A stretch of DNA of 23,126 nt, taken from NCBI GenBank assembly GCA_012961755.1, contig DTYS01000003.1, positions 1-23,126 of the forward strand, written 5' to 3'. Origin of the DNA: Candidatus Latescibacterota bacterium. GTDB lineage: Bacteria > Latescibacterota > 4484-107 > B68-G9. The translations under genes and the position numbers were made by a program. Position 1 is the stretch's first letter. Every line of letters starts with the position of its first letter. Below, one piece after another: positions 1-7,726 of the stretch. Below the pieces are notes generated by a model that ran no database searches, had not been told where the DNA came from, and saw only the letters and a list, made by a program, of their open reading frames with translations.

Positions 1-1344
1 AAGAAGATGGTGGACTTCGGCGTGATCTCCCGCGAACTGGCGGAGGAGGCCAAGGATAGGCCCCTGAAGGTCCGCATGGCCTCCGGCAAGGTCGGGGAGG
101 CTCCCTACTTCGTGGAGTACGTCCGCCAGTACCTTATGGAGAAGTACGGCTCGGACAAGGTCTACAAAGGTGGCCTCCGCGTCTACACCACCCTTAACCT
201 TACCCTGCAACATCTCGGCGAGAGGTTCCTATCCGAGCAGCTCGCCAAGCTCCAGGCCGAAAGCCCGTATCCCGATTCCATCCCTGTCCAAGGAGCTCTG
301 GTAGCCCTGGAGACCCGCACCGGCCACATACTGGCGATGGTGGGGGGAAGGGACTTCAAGGAGAGCCAGTTCAACAGGGCGGTCCAGGCCCTTCGCCAAC
401 CTGGTTCTGCCTTTAAGCCCATAATATACGCCGCGGCCGTGGACAACGGCTGGCGCACCATAGATACCCTTTTGGACGTCCCCATCACCCTCCCCATGCC
501 GGACGGGACGGTCTGGAGGCCGGAGAACTACGACCGTACCTTCTTAGGCCCCATAACACTAAGGGAGGCCATCAAAAAGTCGAGGAACCTTGCTACGATA
601 AGGCTCCTCATGGATATCCAGCCCCAGACCGTGATCCCGTACGCCCGCCAGATGGGGATAACGACTCCCCTAAGGTCAGTGTATTCCATGGCATTAGGTA
701 CTAACGAGGTCACACTTTTGGAGCTTACGGCAGCGTACTGTACCTTCCCTAACGGAGGGATATGGGTGGAGCCCACCTCGGTGCTGAGGGTGGAGGATAG
801 GGAGGGGAGGGTCTTAGAGGAGAGGGAGCACGGGGAGGAGAGGGAGGCGCTCGGTCCCGAAACTGCCGCCATATTGGTCAGCCTCCTGGAGTCCGTAATG
901 GAACCTGGAGGGACGGGGTACGGGGCGAGGAGGTGGTACGGCTTCAGGAGGCCCGCGGGAGGGAAGACCGGGACGACGGGGAACTTCGCTGACGCATGGT
1001 TTATAGGCTTCACACCGCAGATAGCCTGTGGGGTGTGGGTGGGTTACGATCAGAAGCTCTCCCTGGGGCCGAGGAAGGCCGGAGCGGCGGTGGCCCTTCC
1101 CGTCTGGGCCAGGTTCATGAAGGCTGCCCACGACACCCTCGGACTTCCCGCCGTGGACTTCCGGATGCCTCCGACCTTGGTCAGGTTGGACCTCTGCGCG
1201 GAGACCATGAAGATAGCCAACCCTTATTGTCCGAAGGTAGTTCGCGAGGTCTTCAAGCCCGGTACGGAGCCCACGGACACCTGCGACCTGCACCGTCCCG
1301 GAAGGAGGCCAACCCCCTCCAGAAGGGGGAGGATCGAGTTTTAG
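1..1344 (+). CDS. Penicillin-binding protein 1A family, C-terminal transpeptidase part (5' end outside window)
   Basis: This is the C-terminal half of a class A penicillin-binding protein, the bifunctional inner-membrane enzyme that polymerises and cross-links peptidoglycan. The frame is open from base 1, so the glycosyltransferase domain and membrane anchor lie off the left edge. About 447 codons are visible, against roughly 700-850 for whole family members. All three transpeptidase motifs are present, numbered from the ATG at base 7: the nucleophile motif SAFK (Ser134, Lys137, in QPGSAFKP), SRN at 192-194, and KTGTTG at 320-325. The approach PYFVEYVRQYL and GGLRVYTTLN, linking the two catalytic domains, is also typical of PBP1A (mrcA/ponA type). 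The tail after residue 400 is basic and Pro/Arg-rich. The gene is convergent with secDF with one base between the stop codons, and no terminator hairpin is seen there. Confidence 0.95.
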   Translation, partial: KKMVDFGVISRELAEEAKDRPLKVRMASGKVGEAPYFVEYVRQYLMEKYGSDKVYKGGLRVYTTLNLTLQHLGERFLSEQLAKLQAESPYPDSIPVQGALVALETRTGHILAMVGGRDFKESQFNRAVQALRQPGSAFKPIIYAAAVDNGWRTIDTLLDVPITLPMPDGTVWRPENYDRTFLGPITLREAIKKSRNLATIRLLMDIQPQTVIPYARQMGITTPLRSVYSMALGTNEVTLLELTAAYCTFPNGGIWVEPTSVLRVEDREGRVLEEREHGEEREALGPETAAILVSLLESVMEPGGTGYGARRWYGFRRPAGGKTGTTGNFADAWFIGFTPQIACGVWVGYDQKLSLGPRKAGAAVALPVWARFMKAAHDTLGLPAVDFRMPPTLVRLDLCAETMKIANPYCPKVVREVFKPGTEPTDTCDLHRPGRRPTPSRRGRIEF

Positions 1345-1345
1345 C

Positions 1346-3877
1346 TTACCCCTTCCTCCTCACCTGGACCTTCTCCTGCCCCCTTCTCCAGGCCACGAGC
1401 ACAGGGCTTGCTATGAATATGGACGAGTAGGTCCCAACTATCACCCCTACGGTGAGGGCGAGGGCAAAACCATGTATGACCCTACCCCCCATGGTAAGGA
1501 GCACCAGGACGACCATGAGGGTGGTGAACGAGGTCATGAGCGTGCGGGCCAAGGTCTCGTTTATCCCTAAGTTGACTATCTCGGAGAAGGATGCCCTCCT
1601 CATGGCCCTGAGCTTCTCCCTTATCCTGTCGAAGACCACTATGGTATCGTTGAGGGAGTAGCCAACGATCGTAAGGAGGGCAGCCAGCACGGGCATATCG
1701 AACTCCTGGCGTAATATAGTGAGCAGGCCAGCGGTGAACAGGACGTCGTGGAACAGAGCTACTATCGCCGCGACGCCGAACCTGAACTCGAACCTCCAGG
1801 CTATGTATATCAACATCCCTAAGAGGGAGAAGAGGACGGCCTTGACAGCCTTTCCCCTCATCTCCGTTCCTATCTTCGGACCCACGTCCACCTCCTGACG
1901 GAGCCAGTCCCCTCCGAGCTTTCCGTCGAAGACCTCCCTTATCCTCTCCCTCACAGCCTTCGTCAGGGGTTCTCCCCAGGTGTTCGCGAACCTTATGAGG
2001 AAGATGTCGGACTTGTCGATCTGCTTTATCTCGCTGTCCGAGAGGTCGAGCTTGGCCCCCTCGAAGGGAACCTCGGAGAGGGCCTGCCTTATCTCCCCGA
2101 CCGATACGGGTTCCCTGAAGTGCACCTCCATCTGGGTTCCGCCGCTGAAGTCTATGCCGTACACCGGCCCCTGAAATACGAAGAACAGGAGCCCGGCGGC
2201 TATGGCGGACGAGGAACCCAAGAACGCGTACCTCATCACCTTCACGAAGTCCACCCTCGGGTTCCTTATCAGGGACTCCCCTATGCTGAGCCCGGCCACT
2301 TCCCCTCCCACCAGGGCGTCCAATATGACCCTCGTGACCACGACCGCCGTGAACATGCTGAAGATTATGCCTAAGGAGAGGGTCGTGGCGAAGCCCCTTA
2401 TGGGACCGGTTCCGAACTGGTAGAGGACCACAGCGGTTATAAGGGTAGTGAGGTTTGCATCCAGTATCGTCCTTAGGGCCTGGGAGTATCCGTTGGATAC
2501 GGCCCTGAGAGCGGTCCTGCCCTGCCTCAGCTCCTCCCTTATCCTCTCAAATATCAGCACGTTCGCGTCCACGGACATGCCTATCGTGAGGATTATACCT
2601 GCTATTCCGGGAAGCGTCAGGGTCCCGTGGAGTCCTGCCAGGGCGGCGACCAAGAATATCAGGTTCAATATCAAAGCTAAGTCGGCTATCAGGCCGCAGA
2701 GTCTGTAATATGCCACCATGAAGATTACGACCAATACGAACCCTATGAGGACCGCCTTTACGCCCTTCCTTATGGAGTCCGCCCCGAGGGAGGGCCCCAC
2801 GACCTGTTTGTTTATAATCTTCACGGGAGCGGGAAGCGCGCCGGTCCTCAGGACTATTGCCAGGTCCTTGGCTTCCTGGATGGAGTCTAAGCCCGTTATC
2901 TGGCCCTCTCCCCTGGGGATCCTGGTCCTTATCACCGGGGCGGAGAAGACCTTCCTATCCAAGACTATCGCCAGCCTCCTGCCTATGTTGGCCCCGGTTA
3001 TCCTCGCGAAGAGCCTGACGCCGTCCTTAGTGGTCGAGAAACGGACGATCGGCCTTCCGGCCACGCTGGGGTCGTACCCGCTTCCCACATCGGGACGGGC
3101 GTCCTTTATCATGGCCCCCGTCATCTCGGGACGCTTCTTGAGGTAATATATTCTATAATATTTCTCACCTCCTATCACCTCGGGCTTGGCGGCCCAGAGG
3201 AACTCACCGTCCGGAGGTATGACCTTCTGCACTTCAGGCTTAGAGAGCAGCTCCTTCACCTTGGGGACGTCCTCCACCCTCACCCCGAGGTCCTCCTCGC
3301 CGAGCCTGTACATGAGCCCTGTGAAGGGATGGGAGAGGAGGAAGGTATCCTCGGGGGCCTCCCGGAAGAGCTCCTCGACCTTCTCCTTAGGCTTAGGTCC
3401 CTTCTCGGCCAGGACCTCGTCCATCTCCCCCAGTACGAGGTCACGCTCATCTTTTGGCTTTAGGAGCCTGAACTCGAGCTGGGCTGTCTGGCCTATGAGC
3501 TTCATCGCCCTGTCTATATCCTTAAGGCCCGGGAGCTCCACTATTATCCTGTCCTTCCCCTGCTTCCGGACTACGGGCTCCGCCACCCCGAACTGGTCCA
3601 CCCTGTTGGTTATTATCTGCATGGCCCTGTCCACGGCGTCCTTCCTTTCCTCCGGCCTGAGCTTAGAGAGGTCCACCTCCAGGACCAGGTACATCCCTCC
3701 CTTGAGGTCCAACCCGAGCCTCACCGCCCTCTCGGACAGGCGGGCGAGCTCCTCGGGGGACATGCGGGACCTGGCCTCCTCGGACAGGGTGTAGAACTTC
3801 AACGTGGGATACAGATACCAGAGGGCCAAAGCAATTGCCAAGGCCACGACCGCTCCTCTGACCTTCTTCCAGCGCAT
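1346..3877 (-). CDS. secDF: Fused protein-export membrane protein SecDF
   Basis: Accessory component of the Sec translocon that uses the proton-motive force to help pull exported proteins across the inner membrane. The 843 residues are SecD joined directly to SecF in one chain. The SecD half has the first membrane segment at about 7-24, LGLDLKGGMYL at 54-64, the large periplasmic domain, then the helix cluster with IGMSVDANVLIFERIREEL and ILDANLTT. The SecF half begins at about residue 540 with a new membrane segment followed by GIDFSGGTQMEV, and later carries VGYSLNDTIVVFDRIRE. Both family Asp-rich membrane motifs (DAN in SecD, NDT in SecF) are intact. The ATG at 3877 has a GAGGAGG Shine-Dalgarno 5 nt upstream and lies 15 nt after the apbE stop, so the two are probably co-transcribed. 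Single-chain SecDF is known from Bacillus and several other phyla, whereas E. coli has two genes. Confidence 0.97.
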   Translation of the reverse strand: MRWKKVRGAVVALAIALALWYLYPTLKFYTLSEEARSRMSPEELARLSERAVRLGLDLKGGMYLVLEVDLSKLRPEERKDAVDRAMQIITNRVDQFGVAEPVVRKQGKDRIIVELPGLKDIDRAMKLIGQTAQLEFRLLKPKDERDLVLGEMDEVLAEKGPKPKEKVEELFREAPEDTFLLSHPFTGLMYRLGEEDLGVRVEDVPKVKELLSKPEVQKVIPPDGEFLWAAKPEVIGGEKYYRIYYLKKRPEMTGAMIKDARPDVGSGYDPSVAGRPIVRFSTTKDGVRLFARITGANIGRRLAIVLDRKVFSAPVIRTRIPRGEGQITGLDSIQEAKDLAIVLRTGALPAPVKIINKQVVGPSLGADSIRKGVKAVLIGFVLVVIFMVAYYRLCGLIADLALILNLIFLVAALAGLHGTLTLPGIAGIILTIGMSVDANVLIFERIREELRQGRTALRAVSNGYSQALRTILDANLTTLITAVVLYQFGTGPIRGFATTLSLGIIFSMFTAVVVTRVILDALVGGEVAGLSIGESLIRNPRVDFVKVMRYAFLGSSSAIAAGLLFFVFQGPVYGIDFSGGTQMEVHFREPVSVGEIRQALSEVPFEGAKLDLSDSEIKQIDKSDIFLIRFANTWGEPLTKAVRERIREVFDGKLGGDWLRQEVDVGPKIGTEMRGKAVKAVLFSLLGMLIYIAWRFEFRFGVAAIVALFHDVLFTAGLLTILRQEFDMPVLAALLTIVGYSLNDTIVVFDRIREKLRAMRRASFSEIVNLGINETLARTLMTSFTTLMVVLVLLTMGGRVIHGFALALTVGVIVGTYSSIFIASPVLVAWRRGQEKVQVRRKG

Positions 3878-3892
3878 CCGAGCCTCCTCGGT

Positions 3893-4921
3893 CTACGGGT
3901 GCCCCCACGAAATTCCCGTCCCCTTTAACTTCACCTCGAAACCCGATGAACGTTCGGCTAAGAGCTTCCCTCCCCTCCTGTATATTACGAGCCCCTCGAC
4001 GTCGGGTAGCCCCTCGGCCAGCCTTATCCCCTCCTCCGGTCCCAGGACGAAGAGGGCCGTGGAGAGGATGTCGGCGTCCAAGCAGGTCCGGGCCCAAACG
4101 GTGGCACTTACGGCTCCCCGCGCGGGATACCCAGTGTGTGGGTCCAGGATGTGGTGGTACCTCCTTCCTCCTTCCCAGAAGAACCTCTGGTAGTCGCCTG
4201 AGGTGGCCACCGCGGGAAGTCCGACGTCCCCGAGGGGTATGATCTCCCCCGGCCTCCTCGGATGCGCCAGGGCGATCCTCCAGGGGCTGCCGTCGGTCTT
4301 GCTCCCGAAGAACCTTATGTCGCCGCCGGCCTCCACGAGTCCTCCCTCGACCCCCGCACGCATCAGGACCTCCACCGCCCTGTCCACCGCGTAGCCCTTC
4401 GCCACACCGCCCAAGTCCAACGACATGCCCTCAACCTTCCCCCTCACGCTGTCCCCGGAGACCTCCAGATTTCTGTACCCTACACAGGCCAACTTACTCC
4501 TCACGTCCTCCGGTTCGGGAAGGTGGGGGTTCCCCCCTACGAAGCCCCAGAGCGAAGTTAGGGGGCCGACCGTGACGTCGAAGGCTCCATCGCTTAGTTT
4601 CGAGAAATGTAAACTCCTCTTAACTATGCGGGCTACCTCGCTCGGAACCCGTTCCCACCTCCTATGGACCTCTACCGTAGCTCCACCTCCGACCAACTCC
4701 TCCACCCTCGCGATCTCCCTGAACGCTTCGTCCGCCAGCCTCCGGGCCATTTGGGTGTCACGGCTTGCCACCTGCACGGTGACGGCCGTGTCCATGAGGA
4801 ACCTGGTCTCCCTGAAGGGGGGGAGACTCCTGCGGACGGTCCGGACCCTCCAGAGCCCGAAGGCTAACAGGACCAGGCCTATCAGGGCATAGGAAAGTTT
4901 GTGTCTCACCGAAGCTAACAA
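3893..4921 (-). CDS. apbE: FAD:protein FMN transferase (ApbE family), membrane-anchored
   Basis: ApbE transfers FMN from FAD to a Thr/Ser of target flavoproteins (such as Rnf/Nqr subunits) outside the cytoplasm. Family motifs, in order: MDTAVTV near the N-terminus, GAFDVTVGPL, LDLGGVAKGYAVD, EAGGDIRFFG, VATSGDYQRFF, YHHILDPHTGYP and CLDADILSTALFVLG. An uncleaved-looking membrane segment follows the start (ALIGLVLLAFGLW), with no lipobox, so the protein is probably anchored and faces the periplasm. The frame stays open upstream through tRNA-His, so a longer start is spurious. I chose TTG at 4921 (342 aa) because GGAGGG lies 5 nt before it. GTG at 4909 (338 aa) is the alternative but has no well-spaced Shine-Dalgarno. 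That GGAGGG is also the 3' arm of the tRNA-His terminator. No obvious flavinylation target is encoded in this window. Confidence 0.93.
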   Translation of the reverse strand: MLASVRHKLSYALIGLVLLAFGLWRVRTVRRSLPPFRETRFLMDTAVTVQVASRDTQMARRLADEAFREIARVEELVGGGATVEVHRRWERVPSEVARIVKRSLHFSKLSDGAFDVTVGPLTSLWGFVGGNPHLPEPEDVRSKLACVGYRNLEVSGDSVRGKVEGMSLDLGGVAKGYAVDRAVEVLMRAGVEGGLVEAGGDIRFFGSKTDGSPWRIALAHPRRPGEIIPLGDVGLPAVATSGDYQRFFWEGGRRYHHILDPHTGYPARGAVSATVWARTCLDADILSTALFVLGPEEGIRLAEGLPDVEGLVIYRRGGKLLAERSSGFEVKLKGTGISWGHP

Positions 4922-4941
4922 AAAAGCCCTCCGGAGGAGGG
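4919..4941 (-). terminator. Intrinsic terminator after tRNA-His, overlapping the apbE ribosome-binding site
   Basis: On the minus strand, 3 nt after the encoded CCA of tRNA-His, CCCTCC (4941-4936) can pair with GGAGGG (4932-4927) around a 3-nt loop. One C and six Ts (4925-4920) follow. This is a short but classic Rho-independent terminator. The same GGAGGG arm sits 5 nt before the TTG proposed as the apbE start. Since no other promoter room exists, apbE-secDF is probably expressed by read-through. In those transcripts the hairpin, if folded, would mask the Shine-Dalgarno. Confidence 0.75.
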
Positions 4942-4944
4942 AGC

Positions 4945-5021
4945 TGGGGTGAGCGAGGGGATTCGAACCCCTGACCCTCAGGGCCACAACCTGATGCTCT
5001 GCCAACTGAGCTACGCTCACC
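4945..5021 (-). tRNA. tRNA-His (anticodon GTG)
   Basis: The 77-nt cloverleaf has an extra G at position -1 (base 5021) opposite C73, the identity mark of histidine tRNA, then acceptor stem GTGAGCG/CGCTCAC. The D stem is GCTC/GAGC. The anticodon arm is TCAGG-TTGTGGC-CCTGA with anticodon GTG, and the T arm is AGGGG-TTCGAAT-CCCCT. The 3' CCA is encoded in the DNA (4947-4945). It has its own promoter immediately upstream and an intrinsic terminator immediately downstream. Confidence 0.98.
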
Positions 5022-5031
5022 GTTGACCTCG

Positions 5032-5060
5032 AATATAGCACATCTTGGAGGAGATGTCAA
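5032..5060 (-). promoter_or_regulatory. Sigma70-type promoter of tRNA-His
   Basis: On the minus strand, TTGACA (5060-5055), a 17-nt spacer and TATATT (5037-5032) form a near-consensus promoter. The tRNA begins 11 nt after the -10 box, so the 5' leader would be only a few bases long. It drives tRNA-His and, by read-through, apbE-secDF. Confidence 0.88.
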
Positions 5061-5067
5061 GGGGTCC

Positions 5068-5096
5068 TTGCCCTCCGACGAGGTTTCGATTATATT
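5068..5096 (+). promoter_or_regulatory. Sigma70-type promoter of serA
   Basis: TTGCCC (5068-5073), a 17-nt spacer and TATATT (5091-5096) face serA, leaving about a 28-nt leader before the ATG at 5131. The -35 boxes of this promoter and the divergent tRNA-His promoter are only 7 nt apart, so polymerases on the two promoters would compete. No operator or riboswitch-like structure is seen in the remaining leader. Confidence 0.7.
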
Positions 5097-5130
5097 TTAT
5101 TGACAACCTACGAAAGCCCTTGGGGGAAGG

Positions 5131-6708
5131 ATGCGCATATTGGTTGCGGACTCCGTAGCCCAGGAGGGAGTTCAGGTCCTTAAAGATGCGGGATTTGAGG
5201 TCGAGGAGAGGGGCAAGGTCCCGGCGGAGGAGCTTAAGGCCCTTATCCCGGGGTTCGAGGGCCTCATAGTGCGCAGCGCCACCAAGGTCCCCGCGGATGT
5301 GATAGAGGTCGCCCGGAACCTGAGGGCAATAGGGCGGGCAGGGGCAGGCGTCGACACCATAGATGTGGACGCTGCGACCAAGAGGGGCATAGTCGTTATG
5401 AACACCCCAGGAGGGAACACCATATCCACTGCGGAACACACCCTTTCGCTCCTCCTCGCCCTCTCCAGGAACATCCCTCAGGCTGACGCCTCGGTGAAGA
5501 GGGGGGAGTGGGACAGAAAGAGGTACGTAGGGGTAGAAGTCATGGGGAAGACCCTCGGCATAATAGGGGTGGGAAGGGTAGGGAGGGAGGTGGCAATAAG
5601 GGCCAGGGCCTTCGGCATGCGGATCCTAGGTTACGATCCTTACATCACCCCGGATGTGGCGTCTAAGGCGGGCGTGGAGCTCGTCGAACTTGAAAGGCTC
5701 CTGGAGGAGTCCGACTACATAAGCGTCCACACGCCCAGGACCGAAGGCACGTACCGCATGATATCCCGAAGGGAGCTGGAGGCCTGCAAGGCCGGGGTGC
5801 GAATAATCAACTGCGCGAGGGGTGGGATAGTGGACGAGGAGGCCCTCTTGGAGGCGCTGGAATCCGGGAAGGTGGCGGGCGCGGCCTTGGACGTGTACGA
5901 ACAGGAACCGCCCCGCAACAGGGCCTTGGTTGAACATCCTAAGGTTATCTGCACCCCGCACTTAGGAGCTTCCACCGTGGAGGCCCAGGTGAACGTGGCG
6001 GTCCAGATAGCCCGACAGATGGTGGAGTTCTTCAGCACGGGCGTAGCTCCGAACGCCGTGAACCTTCCCCCCGTGGACCCGGAGGTCTTCCGGAGGAGCA
6101 AGAAGTTCTTGGAGCTGGCCGAGAAGATAGGCAAGCTCCAGTCCCAGCTGAGCGAGGGGAGGCTTCTCAGGGTCACGGTGGAGTATAGAGGGGAGGTACT
6201 GGAGCACCCCACGTCCCTCCTCACGGCGGCCGTGCTCAAGGGAGCGCTGGAGGCCTCCTCGGAGGTCCCGCTCAACCTGGTGAACGCCCCTTACGTAGCA
6301 AGGGAGAGGGGTGTGCAGGTGGAGGAGGTGCGGTACAGCGAGCACAAGGACTACCTCAACCTCATAGCAGTGTACTACCGTACCGACCAGGAGGAGAGGG
6401 TAATATCGGGCACCATATTCGGGAAGAACGATCCGAGGATCGTGAGGATAGACGAATACCACTTCGACGCCAGGCCCGAGGGGGAGATGCTCTTCTGCGG
6501 GAACGAGGACGTGCCCGGAGTGATAGGGAGGATAGGGACCCTTCTGGGAGGCCACGGAATAAACATAGCCCGGATGTCCTGGGGCAGGGAGCGGCCCGGA
6601 GGGAAGGCAGTGACGGTGCTAAACCTGGACCATCCAGTCTCGGACGAGATATTGGAAGAGATAAGGTCCCAACCTCACATCCTTTGGGCCAAGAGGGCGA
6701 AACTTTGA
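5131..6708 (+). CDS. serA: D-3-phosphoglycerate dehydrogenase (SerA, long form with ASB and ACT domains)
   Basis: Catalyses the first step of serine synthesis, NAD-dependent oxidation of 3-phosphoglycerate to 3-phosphohydroxypyruvate, in the cytoplasm. The 525 residues match the long type: substrate domain 1-97 and 285-310, NAD-binding Rossmann domain with GVGRVG at 146-151, an allosteric substrate-binding (ASB) domain at about 315-445, and an ACT domain at about 452-525 (MLFCGNEDVPGVIGRIG, GINIARM). The 2-hydroxyacid dehydrogenase catalytic residues are visible: Arg230 (NCARGGIVDE), Glu259 (YEQEPP) and His277 (TPHLGAST). The ACT domain suggests feedback by serine, as in the family. The ATG at 5131 follows GGGGGAAGG closely and is preceded by a good promoter. 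A Gfo/Idh/MocA gene begins 10 nt downstream and is likely in the same operon. Confidence 0.97.
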   Translation: MRILVADSVAQEGVQVLKDAGFEVEERGKVPAEELKALIPGFEGLIVRSATKVPADVIEVARNLRAIGRAGAGVDTIDVDAATKRGIVVMNTPGGNTISTAEHTLSLLLALSRNIPQADASVKRGEWDRKRYVGVEVMGKTLGIIGVGRVGREVAIRARAFGMRILGYDPYITPDVASKAGVELVELERLLEESDYISVHTPRTEGTYRMISRRELEACKAGVRIINCARGGIVDEEALLEALESGKVAGAALDVYEQEPPRNRALVEHPKVICTPHLGASTVEAQVNVAVQIARQMVEFFSTGVAPNAVNLPPVDPEVFRRSKKFLELAEKIGKLQSQLSEGRLLRVTVEYRGEVLEHPTSLLTAAVLKGALEASSEVPLNLVNAPYVARERGVQVEEVRYSEHKDYLNLIAVYYRTDQEERVISGTIFGKNDPRIVRIDEYHFDARPEGEMLFCGNEDVPGVIGRIGTLLGGHGINIARMSWGRERPGGKAVTVLNLDHPVSDEILEEIRSQPHILWAKRAKL

Positions 6709-6718
6709 GGGGGAAAGG

Positions 6719-7726
6719 ATGGAAAGGGTCAGAGTAGGGATGGTAGGGGCAGGGAGCATGGCCAACGCGGTGCACTATCCATCGCTCGCCGAGATCGATG
6801 ACGCCGAGATAGTGGCGATATGCGACATAAACGAGGAGAGGTTACACCTTACGGCGGACAAGTACGGGGTGGACCTGAGGTACACCGACTATAGGAGGAT
6901 GGTGGAGGAGGCAGACCCGGATGCGGTATACGTAATTATGCCGCCGCACCACCTCTTCGACATAGTCATCTGGCTCCTTGGGCAGGGGAAGCACGTCTTC
7001 GTGGAGAAGCCCCCGGGGGTCTCCAGGTTCCAGACCCAGAGCATGGCGAGGGCGGCCGAGAGGAGAGGGTGCGTAACCATGGTGGGGTTCAACAGGAGGT
7101 TCATACCCCTCCTGGTGAAGGCCAAGGAACGAGTGGAGACCCACGGGCCCGTGCTCCAGGCCGTAGCGACGTTCTACAAGAACTTGGTGGGGGCCGAAGC
7201 GCACCCTTACTACGGCGGAGCCGTGGATATACTCACCTGCGACGCGGTGCACGCTGTGGACGCCTTAAGGTGGATGTGCGGGGGGGAGGTGGTCTCGGTC
7301 GTAAGCGACGTGAGGAAGTTCTCGGCTCCTTGGGAGAACGCTTTCTTCGCCCTGGTGCGCTTCTCGAGCGGAGCTACAGGGGTCCTCCTCGCCAACTGGG
7401 CCGCGGGCAAAAGGGTCCACACCTTCGAGATGCACAGCTTAGGGATATCCGCCTTCGTGGACGGGAACTCCCAGGCCGTGATATACGAGGACGACGAAGA
7501 GGAGGTCTGGGACGTGAAGGATGCGGCAGGAAGTGGGGAGTTCTACAAGTTCTACGGCTTCTTCGACGAGAACAAGCATTTTATAGAGTGCGTGAGGGAG
7601 GGGAGGGAGCCCATGACGAGCTTCGGGGACGCGGTTAAGACCATGGAACTCGTGGAGATGATCTACCATCCGACCTTGGCCAGGAGCTCTAAGAGGGCGC
7701 ACACCGGAAGTCCTACAACGTTGTAG
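6719..7726 (+). CDS. Gfo/Idh/MocA family NAD(P)-dependent oxidoreductase
   Basis: Likely acts on a sugar, polyol or related hydroxy compound with NAD(P); the substrate cannot be told. The N-terminal Rossmann fold starts with VRVGMVGAGSMANAVHYPSL (the third Gly of the fingerprint is replaced by Ala), followed by VAICDINEERL. The family catalytic/cofactor motif is FVEKPPG (Lys97). The C-terminal alpha/beta domain has CDAVHAVDALRW, with His178 and Asp181 in the usual catalytic position. At 335 aa it is of normal length. The ATG at 6719 has GAGGGGGAAAGG just before it and is 10 nt after serA. Its 3' end overlaps the convergent maf gene by 64 nt, and the last about 20 residues are poorly conserved-looking and coded on the strand opposite maf. 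Pairing with serA could mean a shared hydroxy-acid theme, but this is speculation. Confidence 0.9.
   Translation: MERVRVGMVGAGSMANAVHYPSLAEIDDAEIVAICDINEERLHLTADKYGVDLRYTDYRRMVEEADPDAVYVIMPPHHLFDIVIWLLGQGKHVFVEKPPGVSRFQTQSMARAAERRGCVTMVGFNRRFIPLLVKAKERVETHGPVLQAVATFYKNLVGAEAHPYYGGAVDILTCDAVHAVDALRWMCGGEVVSVVSDVRKFSAPWENAFFALVRFSSGATGVLLANWAAGKRVHTFEMHSLGISAFVDGNSQAVIYEDDEEEVWDVKDAAGSGEFYKFYGFFDENKHFIECVREGREPMTSFGDAVKTMELVEMIYHPTLARSSKRAHTGSPTTL

Noticed and set aside
996..1430. Plus-strand 144-codon frame overlapping the end of the PBP gene and secDF
   Set aside because: It is out of frame with the transpeptidase motifs, has no family features, and crosses the convergent stop codons; a shadow frame of high-GC DNA.
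4922..5041. N-terminal extension of the apbE frame up to 5041
   Set aside because: The added residues (VAQLAEHQVVALRVRGSNP) are the translation of the tRNA-His gene and its terminator. Such tRNA-derived peptides are a known annotation artefact.
5089..5117. A minus-strand TATAAT at 5094-5089 as a second tRNA-His promoter
   Set aside because: The sequence 17 nt upstream is GCTTTC, a poor -35 box, and the match is explained by the AT-rich -10 region of the serA promoter on the other strand.
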